55,423 nt of DNA from Pseudoalteromonas shioyasakiensis (lineage in GTDB: Bacteria; Pseudomonadota; Gammaproteobacteria; Enterobacterales; Alteromonadaceae): contig NZ_JAKEVM010000010.1 of the NCBI RefSeq assembly GCF_022398475.1, positions 1 through 55,423 of the forward strand, in the 5' to 3' direction. This document shows positions 8,343 to 16,904 of the stretch, one piece after another. Numbering within the stretch: position 1 is the first letter of the stretch; the number at the start of each line of letters is the position of its first letter. The translations under genes and the position numbers were made by a program. A model generated the notes under the pieces. It made no database searches and was not told where the DNA came from. It saw only the letters and a program-made list of their open reading frames with translations.

Positions 8343-9200
8343 ATGAAGGCCATCAAGTTAGCACTTTTAGGTTTTTTATTTTATTTACCTGCATTGGCTC
8401 AGGCTCATGAAATTAAAGAGCCGCAGCGTATCGTTGCCTTAGCACCGCACATCGTTGAAAACCTATTTGCGATTGGAGCAGGAGAGCGCATTGTCGGTAC
8501 CGTTGACTATGCAGACTTTCCTCAGCAAGCGAATGATATCGAACGAGTAGGCGGCTATTACGGCATTAACATGGAAAAGCTGTTGTCGTTAAAACCAGAC
8601 CTAGTTCTGGCTTGGAAAACGGGAAACAAAGCCGAAGATCTCGCTTACATTGAAAAATTAGGTATTCCGGTAGCGTACAGTAACCCAAATCAAGTTGATA
8701 ATGTGGCTGATGAACTACGTAAACTAGGCACGCTTACGCATTTGCAAACCAAGGCAAACAAAGTAGCCAAAGAGTTTGAAACTAAACTCGATGCTATTCG
8801 TACAGCGCAAGAAGGCAAACCGAAAGTGTCGGTGTTTTATCAATTATGGCCTGAGCCAATGATGACAGTTGGCGGCAACACTTGGATCAACCAGCTATTA
8901 ACTATTTGTCATGCAGATAATGTGTTTGCTAATAGCGATACCGACTACCCGCGCATTAGTATTGAAAATGTATTGGTTGCCAACCCAGAGGTAGTGATTA
9001 TTCCAGATGAAAAATCGAAAAAGCCTCAGCCTAAAATTGATTGGCGACAATGGCCTGAATTGCCAGCGGTGCAACATAACCAGTTTATTAGTGTAAACGC
9101 AGACTTATTGCACCGTTTTACAACTCGTATGCTTGATGGTTTGACCGACATGTGTGGTAAAATAGACGTTTCTCGTCAGCAAATACAGGCTTCAAAATGA
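8343..9200 (+). CDS. btuF: BtuF, periplasmic cobalamin-binding protein
   Basis: A 285-residue class III substrate-binding protein for the BtuCD importer. Residues 1-21 form a signal peptide ending near ALAQA|HE, so the mature protein is periplasmic. The Peripla_BP_2 fold is shown by [20 protein letters not shown], the linker segment [15 protein letters not shown], and [14 protein letters not shown] in the C-terminal lobe. Related proteins bind haem or siderophores; the riboswitch-led cob/btu context supports B12. It overlaps ung by four bases. Confidence 0.9.
   Translation: MKAIKLALLGFLFYLPALAQAHEIKEPQRIVALAPHIVENLFAIGAGERIVGTVDYADFPQQANDIERVGGYYGINMEKLLSLKPDLVLAWKTGNKAEDLAYIEKLGIPVAYSNPNQVDNVADELRKLGTLTHLQTKANKVAKEFETKLDAIRTAQEGKPKVSVFYQLWPEPMMTVGGNTWINQLLTICHADNVFANSDTDYPRISIENVLVANPEVVIIPDEKSKKPQPKIDWRQWPELPAVQHNQFISVNADLLHRFTTRMLDGLTDMCGKIDVSRQQIQASK
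9155..9163 (+). promoter_or_regulatory. Possible extended -10 promoter for ung inside btuF
   Basis: TGGTAAAAT fits an extended -10 element (TG, one base, TAAAAT at 9158-9163) about 33 bases before the ung start. No well-spaced -35 was found; a TTGATG at 9133-9138 has a 19-base spacer. This would let ung be expressed independently of the riboswitch. It is tentative. Confidence 0.3.
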
Positions 9201-9889
9201 ACGATTGGCAAACATTTCTAGATACTGAGCTTGCTAAGCCCTACATGCAAGAAACCTTGCAATATGTGGCCGATAGACGCGCAGCAGGCGTTACCGTTTA
9301 TCCTAAAGACGAACAGGTATTCTCAGCTTTTGATGCCACACCTTTAAATGAAGTTAAGGTGGTTATTTTAGGGCAAGATCCTTACCACGGAGAAGGCCAA
9401 GCCCATGGTTTGTGCTTTTCGGTATTACCAGAGGTTAAAAAATTACCACCGTCTTTGAAGAATATGTACAAAGAGCTGGCAACTGATATCGATGGTTTTG
9501 AGATCCCTCATCATGGCTATTTGCAAAGCTGGGCTGAGCAAGGCGTGTTCTTACTAAACACGGTATTAACTGTTGAGCAAGGGCAAGCTCATTCTCATAA
9601 GCACCTTGGTTGGGAAAAATTTACTGATACAGTAATTGCGCTTATTAATCAGCACTGTGACGGTGTGGTGTTTGTGTTATGGGGCGCACATGCTCAGAAA
9701 AAAGGTAAACACATTGATACCTCGCGTCATCATGTGATCCAAGGCCCGCATCCATCACCGCTTTCTGCACATCGTGGCTTTTTTGGTTGCCAGCATTTTT
9801 CAAAGACAAACCAGCTACTTACTGATCAAAATAAAGCGCCAGTAAATTGGTCGTTGCCGCAAATGCAAAAGGCCCTTGCGGGCCTTTAA
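9197..9889 (+). CDS. ung: Uracil-DNA glycosylase, family 1
   Basis: Removes uracil from DNA to start base-excision repair. The 230 residues carry the water-activating motif GQDPYHG at 59-65 (Asp61), the LLNTVLTVE uracil-pocket segment (~119-127) and the DNA-intercalating loop HPSPLSAHR at 185-193. The length is standard. The ATG overlaps the btuF stop as ATGA, so translation is probably coupled to the B12 operon unless an internal promoter is used. The last codons form half of a terminator shared with the convergent gene. Confidence 0.97.
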   Translation: MNDWQTFLDTELAKPYMQETLQYVADRRAAGVTVYPKDEQVFSAFDATPLNEVKVVILGQDPYHGEGQAHGLCFSVLPEVKKLPPSLKNMYKELATDIDGFEIPHHGYLQSWAEQGVFLLNTVLTVEQGQAHSHKHLGWEKFTDTVIALINQHCDGVVFVLWGAHAQKKGKHIDTSRHHVIQGPHPSPLSAHRGFFGCQHFSKTNQLLTDQNKAPVNWSLPQMQKALAGL

Positions 9890-9891
9890 TT
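9868..9891. terminator. Bidirectional terminator overlapping the ung stop
   Basis: AAAGGCCC (9868-9875) and GGGCCTTT (9880-9887) pair around TTGC. The stem is built from the last codons of ung and its stop codon. The short T and A runs on either side suit termination in both directions between ung and the convergent small gene. Confidence 0.75.
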
Positions 9892-10078
9892 AAAAGTCTA
9901 ATTCATCAAGCTCAATGCTGTCTGTGAAATAGTCTAACTCCTGTAGTTCTTTGCGAAGTCTATGCTTGTCTTTCAAAGCTTCGATTTCGCGCCATTTTCT
10001 CTTTTTATTTTTTGTAGAGGTCTTTTTTGTTTTACTAGGACCTTCTAATATTTCTAAAATATCGTCTAGGCTATCCAT
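9890..10078 (-). CDS. DUF3545 family small protein
   Basis: A 62-residue, highly charged protein with acidic ends and a basic middle (TKNKKRKWREIEALKDKHRL). The KRKWREIEAxKD segment resembles the DUF3545 family of Alteromonadales and Vibrionales as I remember it; its function is unknown. AGGAGAA precedes the ATG at good spacing, supporting a real gene. Its stop codon is adjacent to that of ung with no base between. Cytoplasmic and probably helical. Confidence 0.75.
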   Translation of the reverse strand: MDSLDDILEILEGPSKTKKTSTKNKKRKWREIEALKDKHRLRKELQELDYFTDSIELDELDF

Positions 10079-10219
10079 GAACTTCTCCTATTGATTTTTT
10101 GAACCTCGGAAATACCTATACCACAGGCTGCTCAAAAATAGAATAAAAAAGTGACAATACTGTTACAGAAGTGTGATTGATAGATGAATAGATCAAAGGT
10201 TTAGTTATTTTAGAAACAA

Positions 10220-10243
10220 AAACGCCACCTAGCGGTGGCGTTT
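10220..10243 (-). terminator. talB terminator
   Basis: AAACGCCACC (10220-10229) and GGTGGCGTTT (10234-10243) form a 10-bp stem around TAGC. On the minus strand the stem is followed by TTTTTG, placing it about 20 bases past the talB stop. Confidence 0.88.
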
Positions 10244-10264
10244 CAAAAAATGCTGTAATTTGAG

Positions 10265-11215
10265 TTACATTGCTTTAAAGCGTGCTTCTAATTCAAGCTG
10301 CGCTTGTGCAAAAGAGCGAATACCCTCAGCAAGTTTTTCTGTTGCCATAGCATCTTGGTTATGTAACCAACGGAACTGACTTTCAGTTAGAGGAGCTGGT
10401 TTTTCTTCAACAGTAAAGTCGCTCTCTAGTAGGTACTCTTGTGCATCCGTTAATTGGCCTAACTCCTCTAAAAGACCTGGGCTAATCGTTAACTTATCAC
10501 AGCCAGTAAGTGCGATGATCTCGCCTGTGTTACGGAAGCTTGCGCCCATAACTACAGTTTTGTAATCATGGCGTTTGTAGAACTCGTAAATGCTACGTAC
10601 TGATTGCACGCCTGGATCGTTTAGCGGATCAGTTGGTTTTTCCATACCATTAGCAACATGCCAATCCAGGATACGGCCAACGAATGGTGAAATTAAAAAT
10701 ACATTCGCATCGGCACATGCACGAGCTTGTGCTTCAGAGAATAACAGCGTTAAGTTACACTTAGTGCCTTCTTTTTCAAGCTGCTCAGCGGCTTTGATAC
10801 CTTCCCACGTTGATGCAACTTTGATTAGGATTTTATCTTTGCTAACACCTTCTTTTTCGTAAAGGCTTAGTAAAGTGTGGGCTTTATCGATAGTCGCTTG
10901 GGTATCAAATGATAAACGTGCGTCTACTTCTGTTGAGATATAGCCCGGTACGATTTCGCTAATTTCTTTACCAATTAATACAGCAAAGTAATCACATGCT
11001 AACTCAAGTTGTTTAGCTGCATCTTGCTCGGTTTCTTTGGCATATTGCCACGCTTTATCTAAATAAGGCTTATACGCTTCAATTTCACTGGCTTTTAAAA
11101 GTAGAGATGGGTTTGTTGTTGCATCTTCTGGTTGGTGCTTTTTGATAGCTTCGATATCACCTGTATCTGCAACAATAGATGAATGCTGTTTAAGCCTTTG
11201 TAGTGCTGAAGTCAT
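10265..11215 (-). CDS. talB: Transaldolase B
   Basis: Pentose-phosphate pathway enzyme moving a dihydroxyacetone unit from sedoheptulose-7-phosphate to glyceraldehyde-3-phosphate. The 316-residue length is that of E. coli TalB. The Schiff-base lysine is Lys132 in ILIKVAST; the N-terminal [12 protein letters not shown] and the C-terminal [11 protein letters not shown] motifs are also present. Cytoplasmic. Single gene with its own terminator, divergent from yaaA across 222 bases. Confidence 0.97.
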   Translation of the reverse strand: MTSALQRLKQHSSIVADTGDIEAIKKHQPEDATTNPSLLLKASEIEAYKPYLDKAWQYAKETEQDAAKQLELACDYFAVLIGKEISEIVPGYISTEVDARLSFDTQATIDKAHTLLSLYEKEGVSKDKILIKVASTWEGIKAAEQLEKEGTKCNLTLLFSEAQARACADANVFLISPFVGRILDWHVANGMEKPTDPLNDPGVQSVRSIYEFYKRHDYKTVVMGASFRNTGEIIALTGCDKLTISPGLLEELGQLTDAQEYLLESDFTVEEKPAPLTESQFRWLHNQDAMATEKLAEGIRSFAQAQLELEARFKAM

Positions 11216-11437
11216 TTGCTTTCCTCATTCCAAGCAAGTTAAAAGAAAATCCATTATAGCGGCCTTTATGCTGCAACACTATGACAGTGTTTAATAGGTC
11301 AAATGTCCTTAATACAGAAAACTAGAACATTATGTATGAAAAGAACAGCGGATAAAGGCAGGACGAAACAAAACGTGCATTTTGATTCAATTAATGTTGA
11401 AATTGACATCAAACAAATTACAAGTCAATAGCTAAGT

Positions 11438-12217
11438 ATGATCACTGTTATTTCACCTGCAAAAAATTTAGATTACGAAACACCAGCCACGACCGATAAA
11501 TTCACTCAACCTGAATTACTCGAGCACAGCGAAGAGTTAATGTCAGTTTGCCGTGATTTAACACCAGCGCAAATTGGTAGCCTAATGAAAATCAGCGATA
11601 AACTAGCTGGTTTGAATGCGGCACGCTTCGCCGAGTGGTCACAGCCATTTACCCAAGACAATGCAAAACAAGCCGTGCTAGCCTTTAATGGTGATGTATA
11701 CGGTGGCTTAGATGCGCAAACGCTAAACGATGCTGATCTTGATTACGCACAGTCGCACTTACGTATTTTGTCTGGCCTTTATGGTTTGCTTAAACCATTA
11801 GATTTAATGCAAGCTTACCGCCTTGAAATGGGCACTAAGTTAGAAAACCCGCGTGGTAAAAACTTATATGAGTTTTGGGGCAGTGTTATCGCCGAAAAGC
11901 TAAATACAGTGCTTGCTGAGCAAGATAGCAAATACTTGGTAAACCTTGCTTCGAATGAGTATTTTAAAGCGGTTGATAAAAAAGCATTAAACGCACAAAT
12001 CATCACTCCACATTTTAAAGACTGTAAAAACGGTCAATATAAAGTGATTAGCTTTTATGCGAAAAAAGCTCGCGGCATGATGGCACGTTACATCATTGAA
12101 AATAAAATCACCCAATTAAGTGATTTAAAAGATTTCACTGTGGCAGGTTATTACTTTAGTAGCGATGCAACAACAAAAGAATTAGAGCCTGTTTTCTTAC
12201 GAGAAGAGCAGAACTAA
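11438..12217 (+). CDS. yaaA: YaaA family peroxide-stress protein
   Basis: A 259-residue UPF0246 protein. The N-terminal [14 protein letters not shown] and the later ANVYGGLDA-like segment ([11 protein letters not shown]), the [22 protein letters not shown] block and [14 protein letters not shown] are family signatures. In E. coli YaaA limits free iron and oxidative damage under H2O2 stress and binds DNA. Single-gene unit with its own terminator. Confidence 0.93.
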   Translation: MITVISPAKNLDYETPATTDKFTQPELLEHSEELMSVCRDLTPAQIGSLMKISDKLAGLNAARFAEWSQPFTQDNAKQAVLAFNGDVYGGLDAQTLNDADLDYAQSHLRILSGLYGLLKPLDLMQAYRLEMGTKLENPRGKNLYEFWGSVIAEKLNTVLAEQDSKYLVNLASNEYFKAVDKKALNAQIITPHFKDCKNGQYKVISFYAKKARGMMARYIIENKITQLSDLKDFTVAGYYFSSDATTKELEPVFLREEQN

Positions 12218-12241
12218 TTTTTTAGTAAAATGAATTAGAAG

Positions 12242-12265
12242 AGCCGTGCTTAGCACGGCTTTTTT
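12242..12265 (+). terminator. yaaA terminator
   Basis: AGCCGTGC and GCACGGCT form an 8-bp stem around TTA, followed by six Ts, 25 bases after the stop of yaaA. Confidence 0.93.
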
Positions 12266-12346
12266 ATGGTTTTAATACTCTAAATTAGAAATGGCGTTCA
12301 TCTTGCTAAGTACTTTGTTGAGCAATTAATTCAACAAGGTACAAAA

Positions 12347-13282
12347 ATGTTAAAAATTCCGACAGTAAGTGAAGCTGAAAAGCTAATAGAAGAAAAACTC
12401 GGTGGCTGGGTTGATATCATCATAAGCCATATTCCAAACTTTATTGTCGCAGTAATTATTACTATCGTGTTTTCATTGCTGGCGCGTATCGTTGGGTCAA
12501 TGCTCAGAAAGCTATTACGCCGCTCGTTAGAGTCATCGCAAATAGCAGACTTAATGTCATCGATAGTAAAAGTCATCGTGTTATGCGTAGGCTTATTTGT
12601 AGCCCTTGATTTCTTGGGTCTTAGAGGCACTGTCACCTCATTACTTGCTGGTGCTGGTATCGTAGGTCTTGCAATTGGTTTTGCCTTTCAGGACATGACA
12701 GAGAACCTTATAGCGGGTATTGCCATGGGTATTCGCAAACCATTTAAAACAGGTGATGTAATCCGCACCGAAAGCGTGTTTGGTACCGTTAAGGCGATTA
12801 ACCTTAGAAATACCCTCATTGAGAACTTTTATGGGCAACTTATCTTAGTGCCTAATAAGATTCTATTTAGAAATATACTCAGTAACTACAGTACCTTAGG
12901 TGTGCGTCGTATCGAAGTGCCTGTAGGTATTTCGTATGCTGACGATCCAGAACAAGCCGCTGAGGTGATTGTTAAAAAAATCAATGAGTTTGATTTTGTG
13001 ATTAAACAAGAAGAAACCGCCGTTTACGCCGAAAGCTTTGGTGATAGCAGCGTTAACTTACTAGTTTGGTTTTGGATTAAATACCCCGGCGAAGCAGATT
13101 TCATGACCGTTCGCCACAAGGCTGTTGTGGCAGTTAGAAACGCTCTAAGCGAAGCTGACATGACCATCCCATTCCCAATCCGCACGTTAGATTTTGGCAT
13201 CAAAGGCGGCGAGAAATTAAATGCCATGATAAGCGAAAAACAGCAAGATAAAGACGCTGAGGCACCGCAAACCGATGAGTAA
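12347..13282 (+). CDS. Small-conductance mechanosensitive channel, MscS family
   Basis: A 311-residue inner-membrane channel that opens under membrane tension on osmotic down-shock. It shows three hydrophobic segments: ~27-50, ~66-87, and the glycine/alanine-rich pore helix SLLAGAGIVGLAIGFAFQD (~99-117). The MscS beta domain follows (GIRKPFKTGDVI, LVPNKILFRNILSNYS), then the alpha/beta C-terminal domain. Length is close to E. coli MscS (286). The C-terminal tail is acidic and hydrophilic. Monocistronic. Confidence 0.92.
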   Translation: MLKIPTVSEAEKLIEEKLGGWVDIIISHIPNFIVAVIITIVFSLLARIVGSMLRKLLRRSLESSQIADLMSSIVKVIVLCVGLFVALDFLGLRGTVTSLLAGAGIVGLAIGFAFQDMTENLIAGIAMGIRKPFKTGDVIRTESVFGTVKAINLRNTLIENFYGQLILVPNKILFRNILSNYSTLGVRRIEVPVGISYADDPEQAAEVIVKKINEFDFVIKQEETAVYAESFGDSSVNLLVWFWIKYPGEADFMTVRHKAVVAVRNALSEADMTIPFPIRTLDFGIKGGEKLNAMISEKQQDKDAEAPQTDE

Positions 13283-13547
13283 AATTTACTGACTCATCGG
13301 CGTGATTTACACAGGGAAGTGTGTTTGAGGAGGGGGAGAGTTTATTTTTGACTAGATAAAGTGAATGGTTTTTGCCTCTAAAAACTTTTTGTCCAAATAC
13401 AAGCTTGCTCTCACTTTTACTGTTTATTAGAAATGATTGGCGTTTTATTTGTTAGAAATTAACCCTCGCGCGAAATAAATTTCACGCCTACGGTGAGCTA
13501 TTTTTGACTTAGTGCTTAAAATTTACGGTTTAAAGCTGGGTTCCCGT

Positions 13548-13580
13548 GTTGGGTTTCGCTACACTCAAACCAACCTACGG
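13548..13580. repeat. Dispersed 33-bp GTTGGGT repeat, copy 2
   Basis: Same beginning (GTTGGGTTTCGCT) and same end (CCAACCTACGG) as the copy at 509-541, with a few internal substitutions. CCCGT just upstream and ACGGG at the end add an outer inverted repeat. Confidence 0.7.
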
Positions 13581-13601
13581 GCTTAAAGTTTTTGTCCTAC
13601 A

Positions 13602-13636
13602 AAAAAGCGCAAGCAGTTTAACTGTTTGCGCTTTTT
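13602..13636 (-). terminator. serA terminator
   Basis: AAAAAGCGCAAGCAG (13602-13616) and CTGTTTGCGCTTTTT (13622-13636) pair with one wobble around TTTAA. On the minus strand the stem is followed by Ts, about 20 bases beyond the serA stop. Confidence 0.9.
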
Positions 13637-13657
13637 ATTTATTTGTTATATCAAAGA

Positions 13658-14887
13658 TTAGTGAAGGATACGTGCTCTGATTGTACCTTCAACAGCACTT
13701 AGTTCTTTAAGAGCTACTTCAGATTGGTCTGTATCTACATCAATTACTACGTAACCAATTGATTCGTCAGTTTGTAAGTACTGGGCTGCGATATTAATGC
13801 CGTGCTGTGCAAACGCTTGGTTAATTTGCGTTAGAACACCTGGGCGGTTGTGGTGCACGTGTAATAAGCGGCTGCGGTTTGCAAGCTCAGGCAGTGATAC
13901 TTCAGGGAAGTTAACTGCTGTAATGGTTGAACCATTATCTGAGTACTTAGCAAGTTTGCCCGCAACTTCAATACCGATATTTTCTTGTGCTTCTTGTGTT
14001 GAACCACCAATATGTGGAGTCAGAATTACGTTATCGAACTCGCGCAGCGGTGATACGAACTCTTCATCATTTGATTTTGGTTCTACAGGGAACACGTCGA
14101 TTGCAGCGCCGCTCAGCTTTTTATCTCGAAGTGATTCTGCTAATGCATCGATATCAACAACAGTGCCGCGAGAAGCATTGATCAAGATAGCGCCTTGCTT
14201 CATTACTTCAAGCTCAGCCATACCAATTAGGTTCTTCGTTTGCGGTGTTTCTGGTACGTGTAAGCTAATAACGTCAGCACGTTGTAGTAACTGAGTTAGG
14301 TTATGAACTTGTGTTGCATTACCCAGCGTTAGCTTGTCTTCGATATCGTAAAACTCAACGTTCATACCGATATTTTCAGCCATGATACCTAGCTGTGTAC
14401 CAATGTGGCCGTAACCAATAATACCTAACGTTTTACCACGTGCTTCAAATGAGCCGTTGGCAGATTTTAACCAACCACCGCGGTGTGCTAGGGCATTACG
14501 CTCTGGAATACCACGAAGTAATAATAAGATTTCACCAAGTACTAATTCTGCTACAGAGCGTGTGTTTGAGAATGGTGCGTTAAATACCGCAATACCACGT
14601 TCACGCGCACCTTGTAGATCGACTTGGTTAGTACCGATACAGAAGCAGCCGATTGCGACTAGCTTTTCAGCTGATTCTAATACCGCTTCATTAATATGAG
14701 TGCGAGAACGAAGGCCTACAAAGTGCACATCTTTAATGCGCTCAATGAGCTCGTCTTCAGGTAAGGATGTTTTTACGTAATCAATATTGCTGTAGCCATT
14801 ACGCTTAAGCGTTTCTACAGCACTTTGGTGCACGCCTTCCAGCAAGAGAATTTTAATTTTGTCTTTTGCTAACGATACCTTACTCAT
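13658..14887 (-). CDS. serA: D-3-phosphoglycerate dehydrogenase
   Basis: First step of serine synthesis: NAD-dependent oxidation of 3-phosphoglycerate to 3-phosphohydroxypyruvate. The 409-residue length matches E. coli SerA (410). Landmarks are the Rossmann motif GYGHIGTQLG, the NASRGTVVD segment, LTPHIGGSTQEAQ with the catalytic His, and a C-terminal ACT domain (~335-409; LLHVHHNRPGVLTQIN) that should bind serine for feedback inhibition. It lies 14 bases downstream of rpiA on the same strand. Confidence 0.97.
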   Translation of the reverse strand: MSKVSLAKDKIKILLLEGVHQSAVETLKRNGYSNIDYVKTSLPEDELIERIKDVHFVGLRSRTHINEAVLESAEKLVAIGCFCIGTNQVDLQGARERGIAVFNAPFSNTRSVAELVLGEILLLLRGIPERNALAHRGGWLKSANGSFEARGKTLGIIGYGHIGTQLGIMAENIGMNVEFYDIEDKLTLGNATQVHNLTQLLQRADVISLHVPETPQTKNLIGMAELEVMKQGAILINASRGTVVDIDALAESLRDKKLSGAAIDVFPVEPKSNDEEFVSPLREFDNVILTPHIGGSTQEAQENIGIEVAGKLAKYSDNGSTITAVNFPEVSLPELANRSRLLHVHHNRPGVLTQINQAFAQHGINIAAQYLQTDESIGYVVIDVDTDQSEVALKELSAVEGTIRARILH

Positions 14888-14901
14888 ATCCTCATTCCTA
14901 T

Positions 14902-15555
14902 TTACTTTATTTGCGGCCCATTTTTGGTGCCGATGATGACTTTATCTGCGCCGCGATGGGCAAATAAGCCGTTTGTTACTACACCAACAATCTGGTTGAT
15001 TGTTAGTTCTAATTCTTTGGCGTTGCTGATATCTAAATTGTGCACGTCTAAAATGACGTTTCCGTTATCTGTTACAACACCTTCGCGGTAAACAGGGTCA
15101 CCGCCTAGTTTTACTAGTTCACGAGCTACATAGCTGCGTGCCATTGGGATCACTTCAACCGGCAGTGGAAATGCGCCTAATGTTGTAACTTCTTTAGATT
15201 CATCAACAATACAAACAAATTGTTTTGCTACCGCTGAAACGATTTTCTCGCGTGTCAGGGCTGCACCACCGCCTTTGATCATCTCATTGTGTGGGTTGAT
15301 TTCGTCTGCGCCATCAACATACACATCTAGGCTTGATACATCGTTTAGTTCGAATACTTCAATCCCCAGTGCTTTTAACTTTTCAGTTGAAGCCTCAGAG
15401 CTTGAAACCGCACCAGTAATGGTGTCTTTTACTGTATCAAGTGCATCAATAAAGTGATTCACTGTAGAGCCTGTACCTACACCAACAATGGTATTTTCGT
15501 TTACAAACTCTAGGGCTGCCCAGGCAGCGGCTTTTTTTAATTCATCTTGCGTCAT
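14902..15555 (-). CDS. rpiA: Ribose-5-phosphate isomerase A
   Basis: Interconverts ribose-5-phosphate and ribulose-5-phosphate. The 217 residues show the N-terminal [15 protein letters not shown] loop, [13 protein letters not shown] with catalytic aspartates, and [14 protein letters not shown]. Length is that of E. coli RpiA (219). It is followed 14 bases later by serA; the rpiA-serA order is common in gammaproteobacteria. Confidence 0.97.
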   Translation of the reverse strand: MTQDELKKAAAWAALEFVNENTIVGVGTGSTVNHFIDALDTVKDTITGAVSSSEASTEKLKALGIEVFELNDVSSLDVYVDGADEINPHNEMIKGGGAALTREKIVSAVAKQFVCIVDESKEVTTLGAFPLPVEVIPMARSYVARELVKLGGDPVYREGVVTDNGNVILDVHNLDISNAKELELTINQIVGVVTNGLFAHRGADKVIIGTKNGPQIK

Positions 15556-15609
15556 AATTATGTGCTCAGTTAGCTGTCAGAGAGGGCCTATAGTATACAA
15601 ACAGTTTGC

Positions 15610-16206
15610 TTACCATTGGTAGATTTTCTCTGGGGTTATAATGTGTTTTAACGGTACATCCCACGATTCAATTGGCAATGCTGAAACATGCTGACATTGA
15701 TGGGCAAGGCCTATCAAAATCGGTTTTTGCCAGTTTTCTTGGTAATACCGAGCCAACGTTTTGTCATAAAACCCACCGCCCATTCCTAAACGGTTACCTT
15801 GATCATCAAATGCCACTAATGGCATAAGTAAAATATCAAGCTTGTCTAAAGGGCATATTTGACTGCAATTTAACTTGGGCTCCAAGATACCATAGCGGTT
15901 TGCAGTCATGGGTGAATTTTCTTCATACCTCTGAAAGTATAAAGTTGTGCCATTGAAGGGGTGGATAATAGGCAGATATAAATGCTGCTCTTGCATCCAT
16001 AATTCATTAATTAACAATGAAGTGTCTAATTCGCCATCATTGCTGAAATAAATGCCAATATGGGCGTTTTTAGGTGTTTTTAGCGATTTTAAGTGTTGAG
16101 TAAAATTCACTTTTAGCGCAATTGCTGCATTTTTTTGTTGTTCAACAGTCAGTGAATTGCGCTTTTTTCGAATAGATTGTCTGATTTCTGCTCGTGTGTT
16201 GCTCAT
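15610..16206 (-). CDS. fau: 5-formyltetrahydrofolate cyclo-ligase
   Basis: ATP-dependent conversion of 5-formyl-THF to 5,10-methenyl-THF. The 198-residue protein has the basic N-terminus RQSIRKKRNSL, the folate-pocket segment IGIYFSNDGELDT, and the diagnostic RLGMGGGFYDKTLARY near the C-terminus. In E. coli the gene follows zapA and the 6S RNA gene; here it follows an unnamed gene by 13 bases, with no room for 6S RNA. Confidence 0.93.
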   Translation of the reverse strand: MSNTRAEIRQSIRKKRNSLTVEQQKNAAIALKVNFTQHLKSLKTPKNAHIGIYFSNDGELDTSLLINELWMQEQHLYLPIIHPFNGTTLYFQRYEENSPMTANRYGILEPKLNCSQICPLDKLDILLMPLVAFDDQGNRLGMGGGFYDKTLARYYQENWQKPILIGLAHQCQHVSALPIESWDVPLKHIITPEKIYQW

Positions 16207-16219
16207 GTCAATATTAGTG

Positions 16220-16801
16220 TTAACTTTCTAAAAAGGAGAAAAGTTCAGGGAAAAGCTCCACTACACCCAAAATGATCAATAACACAATGACCATTGCAAT
16301 AAGCGAATAGAGTAGGGTATTTGAGCGTTTTTTAACAGGCTCTGTTAATTCGTCTTCAAGTAGCAAGTCATCTTCTTGCCAGCTATCGTCGCTATCAGCA
16401 ACGCTGTTATTTTCAAGCTCAGGTAAACGCTGCTCTAAGTCATCAAGTTTTTCTTCTAGCCGAATAAGACTACTGGTGATGTAATCGAGGGCATCAAAAA
16501 TACGTTCTTCACGCTCTTTGGCCTGTGCAGCTGTATTGTCTGATTGGCTGCTGGTGGCTGCTTGGTTAATCGGTTGGAGCTTGGCTTTAATGCCAACACT
16601 GGCGAGTAACTTTGCTTGTTTTAGTGCTTTATCTTGCTCGCTTGGTGCAAATAATGGCTTATGCTCAAACAGGGTCGCAACTTTGTCTTTTGTTGTTTTT
16701 AGTTTTGCAGCTAGTTGTTCTGTTGCTTGTACTTGGTCGACACCGGCTTCAAGCCCTGCAAACATTACGCGAAATTTTTCTGCCATTTGCTGATTATCCA
16801 A
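16220..16801 (-). CDS. Unnamed C-terminally membrane-anchored protein with coiled coil
   Basis: I do not recognise this 193-residue protein as a named family. Residues ~8-78 (FRVMFAG...GIKAKLQP) resemble the small N-terminal domain I recall from several bacterial membrane proteins, with a pattern like 'F.v.FsGel..G.d...v...la.l....ekv..LF.gkp'. Residues ~95-130 are a charged heptad region, 132-155 are very acidic, and ~161-182 form one membrane helix near the C-terminus. That predicts a cytoplasmic protein tethered to the inner membrane. TTG at 16801 has AAGGA almost touching it; ATG at 16785 is an alternative. It lies 13 bases before fau and probably shares its transcript. Confidence 0.6.
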   Translation of the reverse strand: MDNQQMAEKFRVMFAGLEAGVDQVQATEQLAAKLKTTKDKVATLFEHKPLFAPSEQDKALKQAKLLASVGIKAKLQPINQAATSSQSDNTAAQAKEREERIFDALDYITSSLIRLEEKLDDLEQRLPELENNSVADSDDSWQEDDLLLEDELTEPVKKRSNTLLYSLIAMVIVLLIILGVVELFPELFSFLES

Positions 16802-16852
16802 ATCCTTAAATCAATGACTTGAGTATATACCCAAAAAGATTAGTGGAAAAAC

Positions 16853-16877
16853 AAAAGCCCGTATAAAACGGGCTTTT
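16853..16877 (-). terminator. Terminator of the S10 peptidase gene
   Basis: AAAAGCCCGT (16853-16862) and ACGGGCTTTT (16868-16877) form a 10-bp stem around ATAAA. On the minus strand it lies about 30 bases past the peptidase stop and is followed by TTTTG. Confidence 0.9.
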
Positions 16878-16904
16878 TCTATTATGGTTTTGCAAATACG
16901 CTGT

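Larger units (their letters stand above)
13283..13657. other. 375-bp gene-free stretch between mscS and serA
   Basis: No convincing coding frame is seen. It contains one copy of the dispersed GTTGGGT repeat (13548-13580) and the serA terminator (13602-13636). The remainder is AT-rich and unremarkable. Confidence 0.6.

Noticed and set aside
13797..14294. 165-codon open frame on the + strand
   Set aside because: It is antisense to serA, whose frame is complete and of normal length; the composition is that of a shadow frame.
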